This document shows, piece by piece, positions 36,241 to 48,840 of a stretch of DNA of 64,000 bases (the first letter of the stretch is position 1; each line of letters opens with the position of its first letter). The position numbers and the translations under genes were made by a program. This DNA is from Vespula vulgaris (Eukaryota > Arthropoda > Insecta > Hymenoptera > Vespidae), in contig NC_066598.1 of assembly GCF_905475345.1 (NCBI RefSeq), positions 1,407,001-1,471,000 of the forward strand. The letters run 5' to 3'. Below the pieces are notes generated by a model. It ran no database searches. It saw only the letters and a program-made list of their open reading frames with translations, and had not been told where the DNA came from.

Positions 36241-36566
36241 TTTTCCGACATGCATTTTTTTCCGAAAACATTAATATATCGCCGTGTGTATCTCGATATG
36301 ATACAAAAATATATCCAAGAGCAATTAATAATCGACTCTCGATTAAAATCTTTTTATTGCTCGACCTACTTTGTAAGTCTCTCCAAGCAAATTTATTATC
36401 AGCAACAAGGCTGTTGCTGAGCTGCACTTTCGCCTGAAACAGCATTGCTGTTTATTTTAAATTCATAATACATAGAGTGATGTTAGAATGAGTTATCAAA
36501 CAACAAAGTAACATTGAATAATTATATGAGATAGCATTTTCTAATGAAAATAATAATTACATACGA

Positions 36567-36603
<37 letters not shown>

Positions 36604-37957
36604 ATTAATGAGCTATTGATAACTATGAAACTGGCTTCAAAGTTTTCATTTATATGTACTTTTTTGTTTAATAATGTAATCAATACAATTGTTTCTATTT
36701 GTTTACTCAAGTAAATTTTTTTTAATTGTAAAAGATATCGTAAAAACAAAAAACGCGAATAAATGAAAACGTCGACAACGTATTCGTAACTATTCGTCGA
36801 TTTCCTGACTTTTGTCACGCAACTTTTTCTATGGTCTATGTTTCGAAATTTGTTACGCACCCTACATACCTGACATCAGTCACGCACCCTATTTTCTCTA
36901 ATCTTTTCTACATTCGTCCTATATAAATATATATACATATATATATATATATAACTCGTATCTGACATATCACTTATATACATACATAAAACTAAAGATT
37001 AGTGAAAAAACAGATAGTGTTCAAAATTATCACAGAAATTGTTAATAGAATTAAAATACGATTAGAGAGAAATGATAAGCATGACATAAGAAAATAAATG
37101 TGATAAATAATTGCGATTAGTTTATTATTAAAAAAAGGACAATAATATAAATAGAATGAAACTAAAATGTGATTAGAAATCATGTGATAAAGAGTTTTGG
37201 GTAGTTTCGTGAATCATCATATACGAGTTAGATATTAATCATTAATATTATTACGAAAGTAGTTGTGTAGTTCTCTCGTAAGAACAAGATTAAGAGAAAT
37301 GCTCGGCTACATTCCACGAAGCGTCAAGGAATGTAACTTCTTTCATTGCAAAGGATCACGTAGATAGCCTTTACACTTGTAAGACGACCGCTTTTAACTC
37401 GAGACACACAACATATTTGGACAGTACATGTATTTCATTATATATATACATACATACATATATATGTGTGTATATACATATATATACATATATATATACA
37501 TACATATATATATAAATTGACATGTATTTCTGTATATACTATGGACGTACAAGTATAGGTCCTGTATATATACGAGGCATCGGATATCGAGCCGATGATG
37601 ATGCAGTACTTACACATTTTCGTACAATTGTGTGCACATGCTGTTCCAAGAAGAGGACTACGTATTTTCGCCTAAGCTTTTTTTTATCTCTCTCTGTCTT
37701 TTTTCTATTTGTTTTCTTATGAAACGTTATTTCTCCCATATAATTTTTTCTATCAGAAGTTTGTTGACCACAGAATTTTTTCTTTTACTTTTATTAATCT
37801 AAACACAATAAGTTTGAGATGATTTTCTTTGGAAAAAAAAAGAAAAGAAAAAGCAAAAAAGAAACATTTTTCTGACATATATATTCTAACATGTATATTT
37901 ATTAAAATTTGCAATAAATTTTTGCTGTGATGTAACAATTATGCATGTACATGTATG

Positions 37958-38012
<55 letters not shown>

Positions 38013-38400
38013 GAATCGTAATTTTTTTTTAACGATTAGATTGATTCACGTAGTAGAACCCTGTCGGTAAAGAAATTTATTTTTCTTATGAGATACTTCA
38101 TTACAAAAAAAAGAAAAAAAATTTATTTTTTTAATAACAATTAAATTATTATTCACGTGGTTAGAACACCGTCGATAAAGAAACTTACGAAAATTATAAA
38201 AAGATTCGTCAATAATTTTCTTAGAAAAACATACGTATTCCATTTGTATTTTTTTTCTTTTTTTACTATTTGGTAGAACGTGCTTCGCGAGTGAAACAAA
38301 CGTGTATGGAATATCTTCCCTTTTAATTTTTTTTCTCTTTTGAATGCATTAATAAATCCCCGCTGGCAGGACAGGATCGTATCTTTCGAAGGAGAGAAAC
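36241..38400. other. Intergenic, no gene seen
   Basis: AT-rich. Includes a GA run at 36570-36598, repeated CACGCACCC words near 36816-36890, TA/TACA runs at 36925-36955 and 37438-37515, and (TA)n at 37961-38009. Two small dyads are visible: TACATTCC/GGAATGTA (37308-37335) and CATCGG/CCGATG (37579-37598). No coding support. Confidence 0.6.
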
Positions 38401-38414
38401 CGGTCGGTTAAAAG

Positions 38415-38426
38415 TTCCCGCCAAAA
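38415..38426. promoter_or_regulatory. E2F-like site upstream of the TMEM205-family gene
   Basis: TTCCCGCCAAAA reads on the minus strand as TTTTGGCGGGAA, a full E2F consensus. It lies about 1 kb upstream of the gene start at 39455, beside a GC-richer stretch in otherwise AT-rich DNA. The target gene is uncertain. Confidence 0.4.
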
Positions 38427-39106
38427 CTGGCACCCTAAAAAAGTCAATTATAAAATGAGACAAAATATAACCTAACGTACGTGTAATGAGGTTAATCGTA
38501 ACAGTAGTAACAATGTATCGTCTAACGTTGTCTCTCGGTTAATAAACTAGAGTAAAATTAGAAGAGACACTCGGAAAGGTACGTTAACTCCTACTCGTGC
38601 TAAATATGTTCGCCGGATATGTGCAGATACACACATATATATATATACACACATATACACACATATATAGATACATACATAGTTACAAATATATATATGA
38701 AAAATCGTTCGAATTCGTGATAAAGTATAGATAATATGCGAATGACCACCACGCCGAAATTATGTGCATTCATATAAATAAAAACATTTCCAGAATGAAA
38801 AACGAAAGAAAAAGAAAAAGAACAGAAAGGAAGTAAAAAAGAAATGATTTGTCGATTTATCTGTTGAATATTGCATTTGAAAAAGATAACGTTATGTGGA
38901 TTTGTTTTTATACGATCAAGATGAATCAAGATTTCGTAAGTAAAAATGTACGGAAAGAGAAGAAAAAAAAAGAAAAGAAAAAGAAAAGCATGGAAATTAC
39001 CTAAGTCATCCCTCGCGTGTGAAAAGGAAAGAGTAGACTGAGAAGACGGTTGATGGACGGTTCATCGAACGGCGGCTCATCCCTCTCGATTCATTCGAGC
39101 GTTCTG

Positions 39107-39150
39107 ATTGGTTCTACGAATTGTGCGAAGTGGTGGGGAGAGATAAAAAG
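39107..39150 (+). promoter_or_regulatory. Candidate core promoter of the TMEM205-family gene
   Basis: An inverted CCAAT box (ATTGG, 39107-39111) is followed by a TATA-like ATAAAAAG (39143-39150) in a locally GC-richer region. This would place transcription start near 39175 and give a 5'UTR of about 280 bp containing a GTC repeat. Confidence 0.4.
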
Positions 39151-39454
39151 TGGAGCGCGAGTGGCAGAGCAGCGCACTCTGCAGCGGTAAACCGGGATGA
39201 GAGGAGAGGTTATTCGGTAGATTCGGTATATCAACGAAAGAACGATAGACAACATATGCGTGCTTTGATATATTTTTCGAGAAGTGTTTGTCATTGATCA
39301 AACGTTATTAAATACAATAATTATACGTTCGAAAATTTTCACATCGTGTAACGTCCTCGTCCTCGTCCTCGTCGTCGTCGTCGTCGTCATCGTCGTCGTC
39401 GTTTACGAAAGAAGAAAGAAAAAGAAAAAGAAAAAGAAAAAGAAAGAAAGAAAA

Positions 39455-42400
39455 ATGTGCGTCCGTACATTGGCCGGTAACGAAACAATCAATCCAATGG
39501 AAATTCGACAAGAAGAAAATAATACTCAACGACAAAATAACAATAAACTTCAAAAGGCTAAAGAAAAATATATGAAGATTCATGATGAGATGATTGCTAG
39601 AGAACTTCAAGTTATTCAAGAACGTCGTAGAGTCGATCAATTTTTTGCATCTGATTTAGCCGACGATATCCTTACTGCTAGTACCATCAAATACAGCGTA
39701 TTCATAAATGTCCTGTCCAGATATTACGAGGCTGTACAAAGAAGTCAAATTTTTAAGTAAGTATTATTGTATATGTGCGTTCTTGCGTTATATCGATTAT
39801 TATTATTGTTATTGTTATTATTATTATTATCGTGATTTCGTAAGTGAGTAACAACGATCGCAATGATGTTCGATGTCAATATTATATTAAAAGGAATCGT
39901 TTCTTTTTTCTCTTTTTATTGTTTTTTTTTTATTCTTTTTTTTTTTGCATTTTTTCTTGTTTTCTTTTTTTTTCTATCTTTATAAAGTATCATTTATTAA
40001 CTTACGAAGGTAGTTTTATGTTATTTTTAATCTTTAATTTTAACAAAGAAAACAAAATGGCAGTACTCTCGTTGCCGAAATCATTAGTAGAAAGTAAGTT
40101 TAATGCTCGCCTGATGGATAGGTCACCTTGCATTCTTGTGGGCGTAAAAATTCATAGGAGAATTTTTAACTATAAACAAGAAAAAGTATTCTTTTTCAAT
40201 GACATCATTCGTCATTCATCATTCTCTACTTTATAATGTAATTTTTCAAAATTAAGCAATTTTCTATTACATTGGCTAGGAAAAATGTTTGTTTTTCGTT
40301 TTATTATCGTGAACAATTTTGTTCCATCAACTTTAAATAATAAAATTTTCCCGCGCAAAAAAGGAAAGTATCAGTCGGTAAATAAATCATACTGATGATT
40401 GACAATGTGCCATTCACTTCAATGTATTTATCCTGTCTACAATTAATTGCTTACTTTGATTATTATTATCGATACATTTTTATAATGATACTTGGATCCG
40501 AAGCGTTTCTTGAACTTCTGTGCAAATAAAAGAAAAGAAAAAGAAATAAAGAAAAAAAAAAAGGAAAAACGGGAATGTACATTTACATTTCACACAACTC
40601 TTGGAATACGAATGAACGGAGGTTAATAATCCTTTTATGAATGAATACGTAACGATAGTATTTACTTTACAATCGTTCTTTCATATGAGTCATTATTTAT
40701 TTATTTCTCGTATTTTTTTTTTTTTTTATAATTCTTGATAGAACAAAATTATTGTTTTTCTTTTTTGTGTGTGTGTGTGTGTGTTTTTTTTCCATCGACA
40801 TTTATTGTCATAATAATTTTTTTTCTTTACAATTTTTGATGGATACTTTTTTTTTCATTTATTTTCCTTTTTCTTTTTTTTACTGGGCCACCTACGAAAT
40901 GATTAGAATTTAAAGAACGAGGAAATAAATATGAGACGAGAAATACGAATAGTAGCAAAGCATTTAGTTCATTCCAAGCAATCTCTTCGTGTCCTCCATG
41001 TCTCTTCTTCTTCACACTGTAACATAGTGTATCACTACGCGCTCGCGCGTGAACACACGTGTGTTATGTGTGTATGACATAGCGCTCTCACGTATTCAAA
41101 GCGTATGCACATACACACATATATATATACACATGCTAGACGTTTGATCGATGCTTAAATCAAGATTGCAAGTGTATATCCGTGTGTGGGTGTGTGCAAT
41201 CTAAACGATGGGTTGCGTGTCGTCTTGCACGTTTCCCCGTTGCTCTTGATAACTCGATATATAATATATATATATTCGAATTATATGCATATATATATGT
41301 ATATATACACACATACATATATATGTATATAGGAATGATATTCGATTCTCATTAACCCGCCTTTATTTTTTTTTCAAATCGATACGATGCAATAACGTGA
41401 GAAACTTTATCTTGATGATCTAGTGAAAAAAAAAAAAAAGAAATTAAGTGAGAAAGAAATAAAAACGCATAATCGACTATTCGTTTAGAGAATTTACTAT
41501 GGTATAATTTTTTTTTCTCTTTTTTTTTTACTAAAATTTGAATATTAAAGCGAAAGAAAATATGCAAGGTGACCGTGCATATGCAGTGTAATCTGACCAA
41601 TGAGAAGCTTCGATTTCATTTGATTTCCGAAAAGGTTGAGAAGCACTGATCTAAACGAATTTTTTATTTACTTATACGTTTTTAATCATTGTGTTAATGT
41701 TTAAATAAAAGAAAAGTCATCTGTGATCGGAAAGATTTGTAATCATTTTTTCCATTGAAATTTGAATATTAAAATTTATATTAATATGCGTATTAACCAA
41801 TAAAAAGACTCGATTTGGTTTGATTTAAAAAGACTGAGAAACACTGAACCCGAACATATTTTCTACTTAATATAATATCTAACATTAATATTTGAATAAA
41901 GATTGAAGAAAATAATATATATTCGGAAAGATTTGTGATAATTTTTTCGATAAAAATTTTAATATTAAAACATATATACGCAACGACCAATAGGAAAGAA
42001 GGAAGGAAGGAAGGAAGGAAGGAAGGAAAAGGACTGAGAATCACTGAATCACCAATGCATTCTCTACTTAATTAATACTTTCTAATTATATTTTCAATTA
42101 GAAGCAAGTGATTATTACATCGACTTTTTCTAATCAAGTTTTCTGCAATCTTTCAGAATGAAATTCTTAAGCTTGTCTGGTATGTAAAAGTCATTATCTT
42201 TTTTTTCCTGTCCTTCGTTCACGTTCCGTAAATAACGGATGTAAGGGAATTGACGATTCTCTATTATATGATTACGACCTACCTACGTAGCTCAGTAAAA
42301 TACGTAGGATATCTGATGAATGATTTTTAAATTTCGAGCCAAGGTCCACTCTCTTTCTCTATCTCTCTCTCTCTCTGTCTTTCTCACATGTAGATGTAGG

Positions 42401-42562
42401 TTCTCTCTCTCCCTCTATCTCTCTCTTTGTTTTCTTATATACTTATAGGTATTTACATATATAGGTGTTAGATTGTCTCTCTTTTCCACCTCTCTTTCTT
42501 TCTTTCTCTCTTTGTTTTCTTATACACTTTATAGGTTATTTACATACATAGGTGTTAGATTG

Positions 42563-42622
<60 letters not shown>

Positions 42623-43312
42623 ACTCTCTTTTCACATTCATTTTTCTCATACACTTTATAGGTTATACACATATATACACAGTGTCTTATCAAATTCGTA
42701 TTATTGAACAAGAGACGAGATCAACAAATTGAAACTCAAATAATGATTTGACTCTTTAAGATTTGATATTTTTGCTTCTTTCTTTTATCAGAGAAAAAGA
42801 ATTAAAATCATTCCGATTGTAAAAACTTAGATTTTTCATCAAGGATCACGTATATTTTGTGTGTGTGCATATGTATGTATGTTGTATGTGAGAAATATTT
42901 CGTTAAAGCGAAGTATGATTCATGATTTTTTTTTGATGTTATTATTTCTTTCGTGACGATTTTTATATCTCTCTATCTCTTCACCTCTACTAACATATCA
43001 GAAGAAAAATTGCATATTGTCAGCACGTTTATTATATGATAAGTAAAAAAGAATGTTATCAACAGGTGGAATATTTTAACGTCATTATAAATCATTTGTT
43101 CATATTTTTCTGTGTGAGAAAATTGTCCGTATATACATATATTTATCATTTATTTGTAATGTTTATTATGTAATATTTATTAGATATAAAAGACGTTTGA
43201 TTAGAGTATTTAACCTTAAATGAGGTTAATCTAGATTATGAATGAAATAAAACTAAAGTAAACTAAGTAAAAAAAATCTTTTATATACATATTAAATACT
43301 CTATTATATGTC

Positions 43313-43366
<54 letters not shown>

Positions 43367-46171
43367 TATATCATACATAACACTCATATACTTTACCATA
43401 GTCAAGGCATTTGCTTTATATAGAAAGATATACATATAACATATCATATGTTACATGATACTCATGTATGGATATGTTGTATGTATCCGAAAAATAAATC
43501 TGTTAGATAATATATATATATATATTACGTTTATTTCCCTTATCGTCATACATATATATATTGCGTCTATTTCCCTTATCATTACGTCACTCGACAGTTT
43601 TGCCCAATTATCGGACATTTAAGCAGGAAATGAAATTCGAGGTTAATCGAGTCGAAATTTTAACGACAAAAAGAATTTTTCAAGAAGATTAAATAAACAC
43701 TTTTTTAAGTTACAGTGATTATAAAGTGAACATTATTTATTTATAGATATTTGTTCTTTTCTTTTCTTATTTTTATTTCACAAATTAATTAAATTTTTTT
43801 TTGAAGAGGTTAACAAATTTCTAAATGCATGTGAGGACCACTTATATATTTATTATTTCAAAAATATATATGTGTTGAAATATAATAATGATTAGAAAGA
43901 GAATAAATTACGTAATCATAGAACATTTTTACGCATCATTGAAGAAACATGAATTGGCCTAGTTCCAACAAGCAAAATCCGTGAATAAAATCCGTTACGC
44001 TTATACACACATTTATTTGAATGATACACATATACAGACATACACAAAAAGATACCTACGCATTACGGTGGCTGTCATTCGAGCAAAGTTCGCACAAACG
44101 TAGTTAAATATCGTTTAAAGAGTAACGAGCCGAAAAAAAATAATTTCAACACTTTCTTACGCGTCTCCTGTGGACAAAAATAAAAATAAGTTTGTGCACG
44201 TATATATAATATTTTTTAAGCTGCTGTACAAAAGTTATTTCGAACGTTTTTTTTTCTCTCTTAAATATATATATTTCTCGTTTGTAAAAAATTAAAAGTA
44301 TTAAAAGGTTATGAATTTATAATTATTTAAAAAAGAAGAGGAAAGAAATAAGAAACAATAAAGAACCAAAAATATTTTTTCAAATCAAGAAAAAATAATT
44401 TATATGAACACAAATAATTGGAATGATTTTTTTTTTCCACAGGTAAAATCGTATAGATATCGATTCGTTTATTCGTAGTTGTCTCTTTCGATATACCGAT
44501 TTCTAATATACGATAACAACCGCGGGAAGATGTGGTTATTGCGATAGATATATGGTAACATTCGAGATGATAAAACAGATTAACTGTTTTATCATAAATT
44601 AATCTTGTTAGGTAAAAAGTTTGAAAAATTTGATAAAAAGAAAATGTCGAGAGATTAGTATCGATTCTCTTATCTCGATTGTGGCGCCAAAATTGGTATT
44701 TAAATAATTTTCAGAAATAAAACTATTTGTATTTCGAGATGAGCATCGATTCTTTTATATCGATTGTGGCGCCAAAATTTGAAAAAAAGTATTGAAATGA
44801 ATTTGAAAAAGAAACAATTTTCTCTTGTAACAATTTATATATATCCGTGTGTTCTTGCGGTTTGCATTTATTTTCATACTTAAAAATAATCATCTCTCTG
44901 TCAAATAAGGATAGATGTTTGGTTGACATACTTATTCAGGCCATGCTAAATATTCTCGCCTTTGCAATCTGCACAAGCTGTGGTTTGTTATCCTTTCAAT
45001 GTATAAATTCGATGTATACATTCTCCACACTTTACGATCGTTTGCTAAAGTTAAAATTAATACAAATGAAACTATTAAATAAACTTTTACGTAGCGCATC
45101 GTAAATAAATAAATAAATTAAAATAAAATAAAAATTTCGAAATTCAATCCATATTTTTGAATATAATAAATATCAAATATATTGATAGATATAATAAAAT
45201 TGAAATTAATACAATTGATTATTTTATAATTGCTTATATTACAATTTCATAAATAATGATTTATAATAACAATTATTTATTTCTATTTTTAGAATTCTTT
45301 TTTATACGGCTCAACCAGCACACATGATCATGATAGCAGCTGTTCTCTTTGTGACATCAATTCTAGTACCATCCAGAGACAAGATCTATGTAACTAATTC
45401 TTCAAGAATTACATCTTTTATTTATCTCGCTTCTTTTGTTATGCATTTTGGTGCACAAGTTTGGATGACTTTTGTTTCAGGTAATATAACAATTTATTTC
45501 TTAAGTTTAATATTTTTTGTTCCTTAATATATCACTCCAATATATTATTTATTTGTTTGTAGGTCTTTCCTTATATTTTGCACTTCCAAGACACACCTTT
45601 GGTGAAGTACAACGTGTACTTTTCCCTCGTTATTTCACTATCAATGCTTGCTTAAGTTTGATCACATTACTTATATTTGTAAAACATCATCCGATATATA
45701 CATGGGATACTGAATTAGCTATTCAGGTTTGTATAAAGTTATATTATAGTTGTACTATAAATTATATTATATATTAATACTATTCTATAATATATGAATA
45801 ATATTATAATTAAAAAATATTATTTAAAATAAATTACATATAAATACACAAACATATATTGATAATATGAAAATAAATTGTAGGTCATTGGAATGTCAGG
45901 AGCGTTTTTTTTGGAGCTATTAATACGTCTGTATCTTACACCACCACTTCTGCAACTGATCGTTCAAAAAAATGCTTTAGAACGAGCCGCAGGTGTAGGT
46001 AATGAAATCGGCCGACACAATCCTGGTCCTTTGAAGCACTGCCCACACTACCTCAAAATACATAATGCATTTCGACGTGTTCACGTTTCCATTGCGATGG
46101 GCAATATGCTTACTATGGCTTGCACGGTTCTTCATCTTCATTATATTGCAAGCAAATTATGCGTTTTATAA
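39455..46171 (+). CDS. TMEM205-family (DUF4149) membrane protein with N-terminal extension
   Basis: Multi-pass membrane protein of unknown molecular function; human TMEM205 is linked to platinum-drug resistance. Four coding exons: 39455-39756, 45293-45480, 45563-45726, 45884-46171, GT-AG and in phase, 313 residues. The TMEM205 core is clear: MHFGAQVWMTFVSGLSLYFA then LPRHTFGEVQRVLFPRYF, followed by hydrophobic segments and the C-terminal VHVSIAMGNMLTMA helix. About four or five membrane segments are expected. The first 101 residues are charged and helical, with KAKEKYMKIHDEMIARELQV suggesting a coiled coil. They have no counterpart in the 189-residue human protein. An in-frame upstream ATG at 39284 would add repeat-encoded polyVal/polyLys and is rejected. 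The first intron is 5.5 kb. Confidence 0.85.
41530..42130. repeat. Diverged tandem repeat, about 200-bp unit, three copies
   Basis: Each unit repeats in order: a TTTGAATATTAAA-like word, GACCAAT(A/G), a CTGAGAA-CACTGA word, and GAAAGATTTGT(A/G)AT. These words recur from about 41535, 41760 and 41955. The third copy carries a (GGAA)n expansion at 41996-42028 and lacks the last word. It is old, given the divergence. Confidence 0.6.
42565..42620. repeat. (CT)n microsatellite
   Basis: Over 50 bp of CT. An approximately 80-bp neighbouring unit containing ACTTTATAGGTTATTTACAT and GTGTTAGATTGT is itself repeated two to three times between 42440 and 42670. Confidence 0.85.
43318..43362. repeat. (TA)n microsatellite
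   Basis: About 22 TA units in the intron. A related duplication follows: CATATATATATTGCGTCTAT near 43548 repeats a nearby segment ending TTTCCCTTATCGT. Confidence 0.85.
44660..44779. repeat. Direct duplication of a 35-bp block with E2F-like GGCGCC core
   Basis: Two 35-bp blocks (44660-44694 and 44745-44779) match at 33 of 35 positions and are offset by 85 bp. Each begins ATCGATTCT and ends GTGGCGCCAAAATT; on the minus strand TTTTGGCGCC fits the E2F consensus, and the ATCGAT words resemble DREF sites. They lie about 500-600 bp before coding exon 2, so they could mark an internal promoter. Confidence 0.55.
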
Positions 46172-46485
46172 GAAAAGGTTCTACTCTTTTTCTTTTCCTA
46201 TTTTTGCATAGTCGATAAAAGAAAAAAAAATTGTATTCCATGAAAAATAGTGCTTAATGTTCATCAGCTGGAAGAATATTTTTGATAAGCCAATATATAC
46301 AAGTTTGAATTATTAATTAATTAATTAATTAATCAATTAATTAATTATTGTTGGGTGCTAAAAAATAAGAAGGTAATTCCTTCCATAGTTTTTGTTTTTT
46401 ATTATTGATTAGGATTGTTTAAATGGAAGAGATATTGATGAAATCTTGACTTGAATTTGAATAGACAATTTGGAAATATTTTTCA

Positions 46486-46491
46486 AATAAA
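46486..46491 (+). terminator. Candidate polyadenylation signal, TMEM205-family gene
   Basis: AATAAA 315 bp after the stop at 46171. Confidence 0.35.
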
Positions 46492-47411
46492 AACTTTTGA
46501 TCTTCTCTGTCGATAATGAAGATGTGAACAGAAGGAAGCCTCGAGGAACTCATTGTACTCTATATCTGAGGATACAATCGTATTTAGTAAAAAAGTATAT
46601 GTATTTAATAAAATTAGTCTTCTCCTGTTAACGTATCATTTATACTTCATCGACGATAATAGATACTCAAGATAGTAAAGAATATATCTGGAAAAAACTG
46701 AGCTTATTCTAACGTTGTGTAGAATAAAAACTCAGTGAACTCAAACATATTGTAATGAGAAACTTCATACAATTTTGCTTCTCTTATTTTCTAACAAATT
46801 CTAACAAAATATTAGTGCAATCTATTTTGAATACACAATTGGATATCATTAACGATGTATGAAATGATAGATTAATATTAATTAATTCTAATATATAACA
46901 CATTTCTTTAGGTTTAATTTATGAAAATGATCTGCTTAAAAATTTGCTATTTAATATTTACTAAATTATTCAACGAGTGACATGGATGTATATATTTACG
47001 AGTGTATAAAAAAAAAAAAAGAAAGAAGTGATTGAAATACATCGTAAATACTACATTTCAAATTGATTAAGATAGTAAATGTGTGTTCTACATGCAAATC
47101 TAATTCTTAGTGTTTGTTTTGACAAAAAAGTTGTATTAGTTATGCAACTTGATATTGATTTGTATAATTCACATATAAATCAACATTAATATACTGTGAA
47201 TATATTACAAGGATTATATGCTTTCAAAAGGATACTATGAAAGAATATTAAGAATCTATTAATGTAAACAATCCTCAGATAGTTACTTTGAAAATACTAA
47301 TACACAGTCATTTGCTCAAATTTTAGACTGTGAAAGGCTTACTCTGTATCAGAGTTCATATTATTTATTGAAGTAGATGTACAAATGTAAAATAAATTTA
47401 TCGAATTATTA

Positions 47412-47464
<53 letters not shown>

Positions 47465-48840
47465 TGTGGCATATTTGTCGATGTCAAAGAAAAGAAAAAA
47501 AACAATAATAATATTACATAATCATGTTGTATTATTCGTTCATACTTATTATCTGTGAAATACAATGCTGTATATATGATATATGATCTAAAATGATATT
47601 ATATAAATTAAGGCATTTTTGTACATAAATCAGTTGTATCATAATACAATCATTATTCCAAGAGTATAATTATAATTAAATGATACAATCATTATTATCA
47701 TTATTCTAATATTATCGCCTATACGTGGTCACTTTATTTTTTTAAAATATAAAATTTGACTATCTACTGAGAAATTCGTCAATGATATTACGACATAACA
47801 AATTTATTCACAAAATTAATGCATCTATCTGCAAAGTTAATCAATAAAATGTGTCTACAAGAAGTTTTAATTAATGACTCGATTAATGTTTCTAGTTTTA
47901 ATAATTGATGTAATTAATGAGAGCACACATTCGAAGATTACTGAGATTTTATATTGAAATTGGAATTATTGTATATATAAAAAATTCTTTAGTGACAATC
48001 ATAGATATTAGTTTTATCTGCTAGAGTATCAAAATCTTATATCTAAAATTAATACTACGCTTTTATATAAAATACTTTTAAATAATCACAAATAATTAAA
48101 ACATTGATGCTCGCGAAGAAAATAATGATAGTCAATGATACGTTAAAAATATTGTCAAATTGCTAAATTTTTTATCGATACGATATTAAAAGTAGTCGAA
48201 TAACTACGGTTCGTCAATTATTATGAATTCTTAATTTTAAAAAATGCGCTAAATAACTTAATAATATATTATATTATAAACATATTGCGAAATAATGGCA
48301 ATCATATTTTATATAACGATATACAAGAATTTTTCTCCTTGGAAGGACGAAAAAAACTGCTATAGATAAATACTTTTTCCTATCATCAAATGCTAATTAA
48401 TATTGATAAGTACATTGGACTATATAGACATATATACAATAAATAACAAGATACAGCATTGTACAACTAAATAAACCTTAATTGCACAAGTAAAAATGTT
48501 CAATTGATATTTTGACTGGACATTATTAATGACAGTCACACATTTGAAGATTCTTTAAAGAGTCTAACGTATTGTAAAAAAAGATTCTTACACTACATAT
48601 TTACAATATACTATGTATACAATGTTCGTACGATATAGTTACGTATATATAATGTATGCACATACGTTTCTTTTTTTGTATGTAGCGTATGTCCATGCAT
48701 AGATATACATATATGTGACTAAAAATCGCAAGAAAATGGAAGATTTATCCATCCAGTTCAGCAAGATAAGATGAAAACTCAAAATGAAACGGTAATTTAA
48801 AAATTGAACAAATATAAAAAGATCTCTCGAAGTCATATTT
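46492..48840. other. Intergenic and 3'UTR DNA, no gene seen
   Basis: Uniformly AT-rich, with a (TTA)n array at 47407-47462. It lies between two convergent genes and may include long 3'UTRs of either. No open frame longer than the noise level. Confidence 0.65.
47407..47462. repeat. (TTA)n microsatellite
   Basis: About 18 tandem ATT units with one early GTT. Confidence 0.95.

Larger units (their letters stand above)
39757..45292. other. Long first intron of the TMEM205-family gene
   Basis: No nested gene seen. It holds T/A runs, TG near 40768-40784, (GGAA)n at 41996-42028, CT arrays at 42565-42620, (TA)n at 43318-43362, a three-unit tandem repeat at about 41530-42130, and a duplicated GGCGCC block at 44660-44779. 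Confidence 0.6.

Noticed and set aside
39284..39454. Upstream in-frame ATG for the TMEM205-family protein
   Set aside because: The added residues are polyVal and polyLys from GTC and AAG repeats; treated as 5'UTR.
44847..45104. 85-codon open frame in the TMEM205-family intron
   Set aside because: No donor at its end that joins exon 2 in phase, and no similarity to the family.
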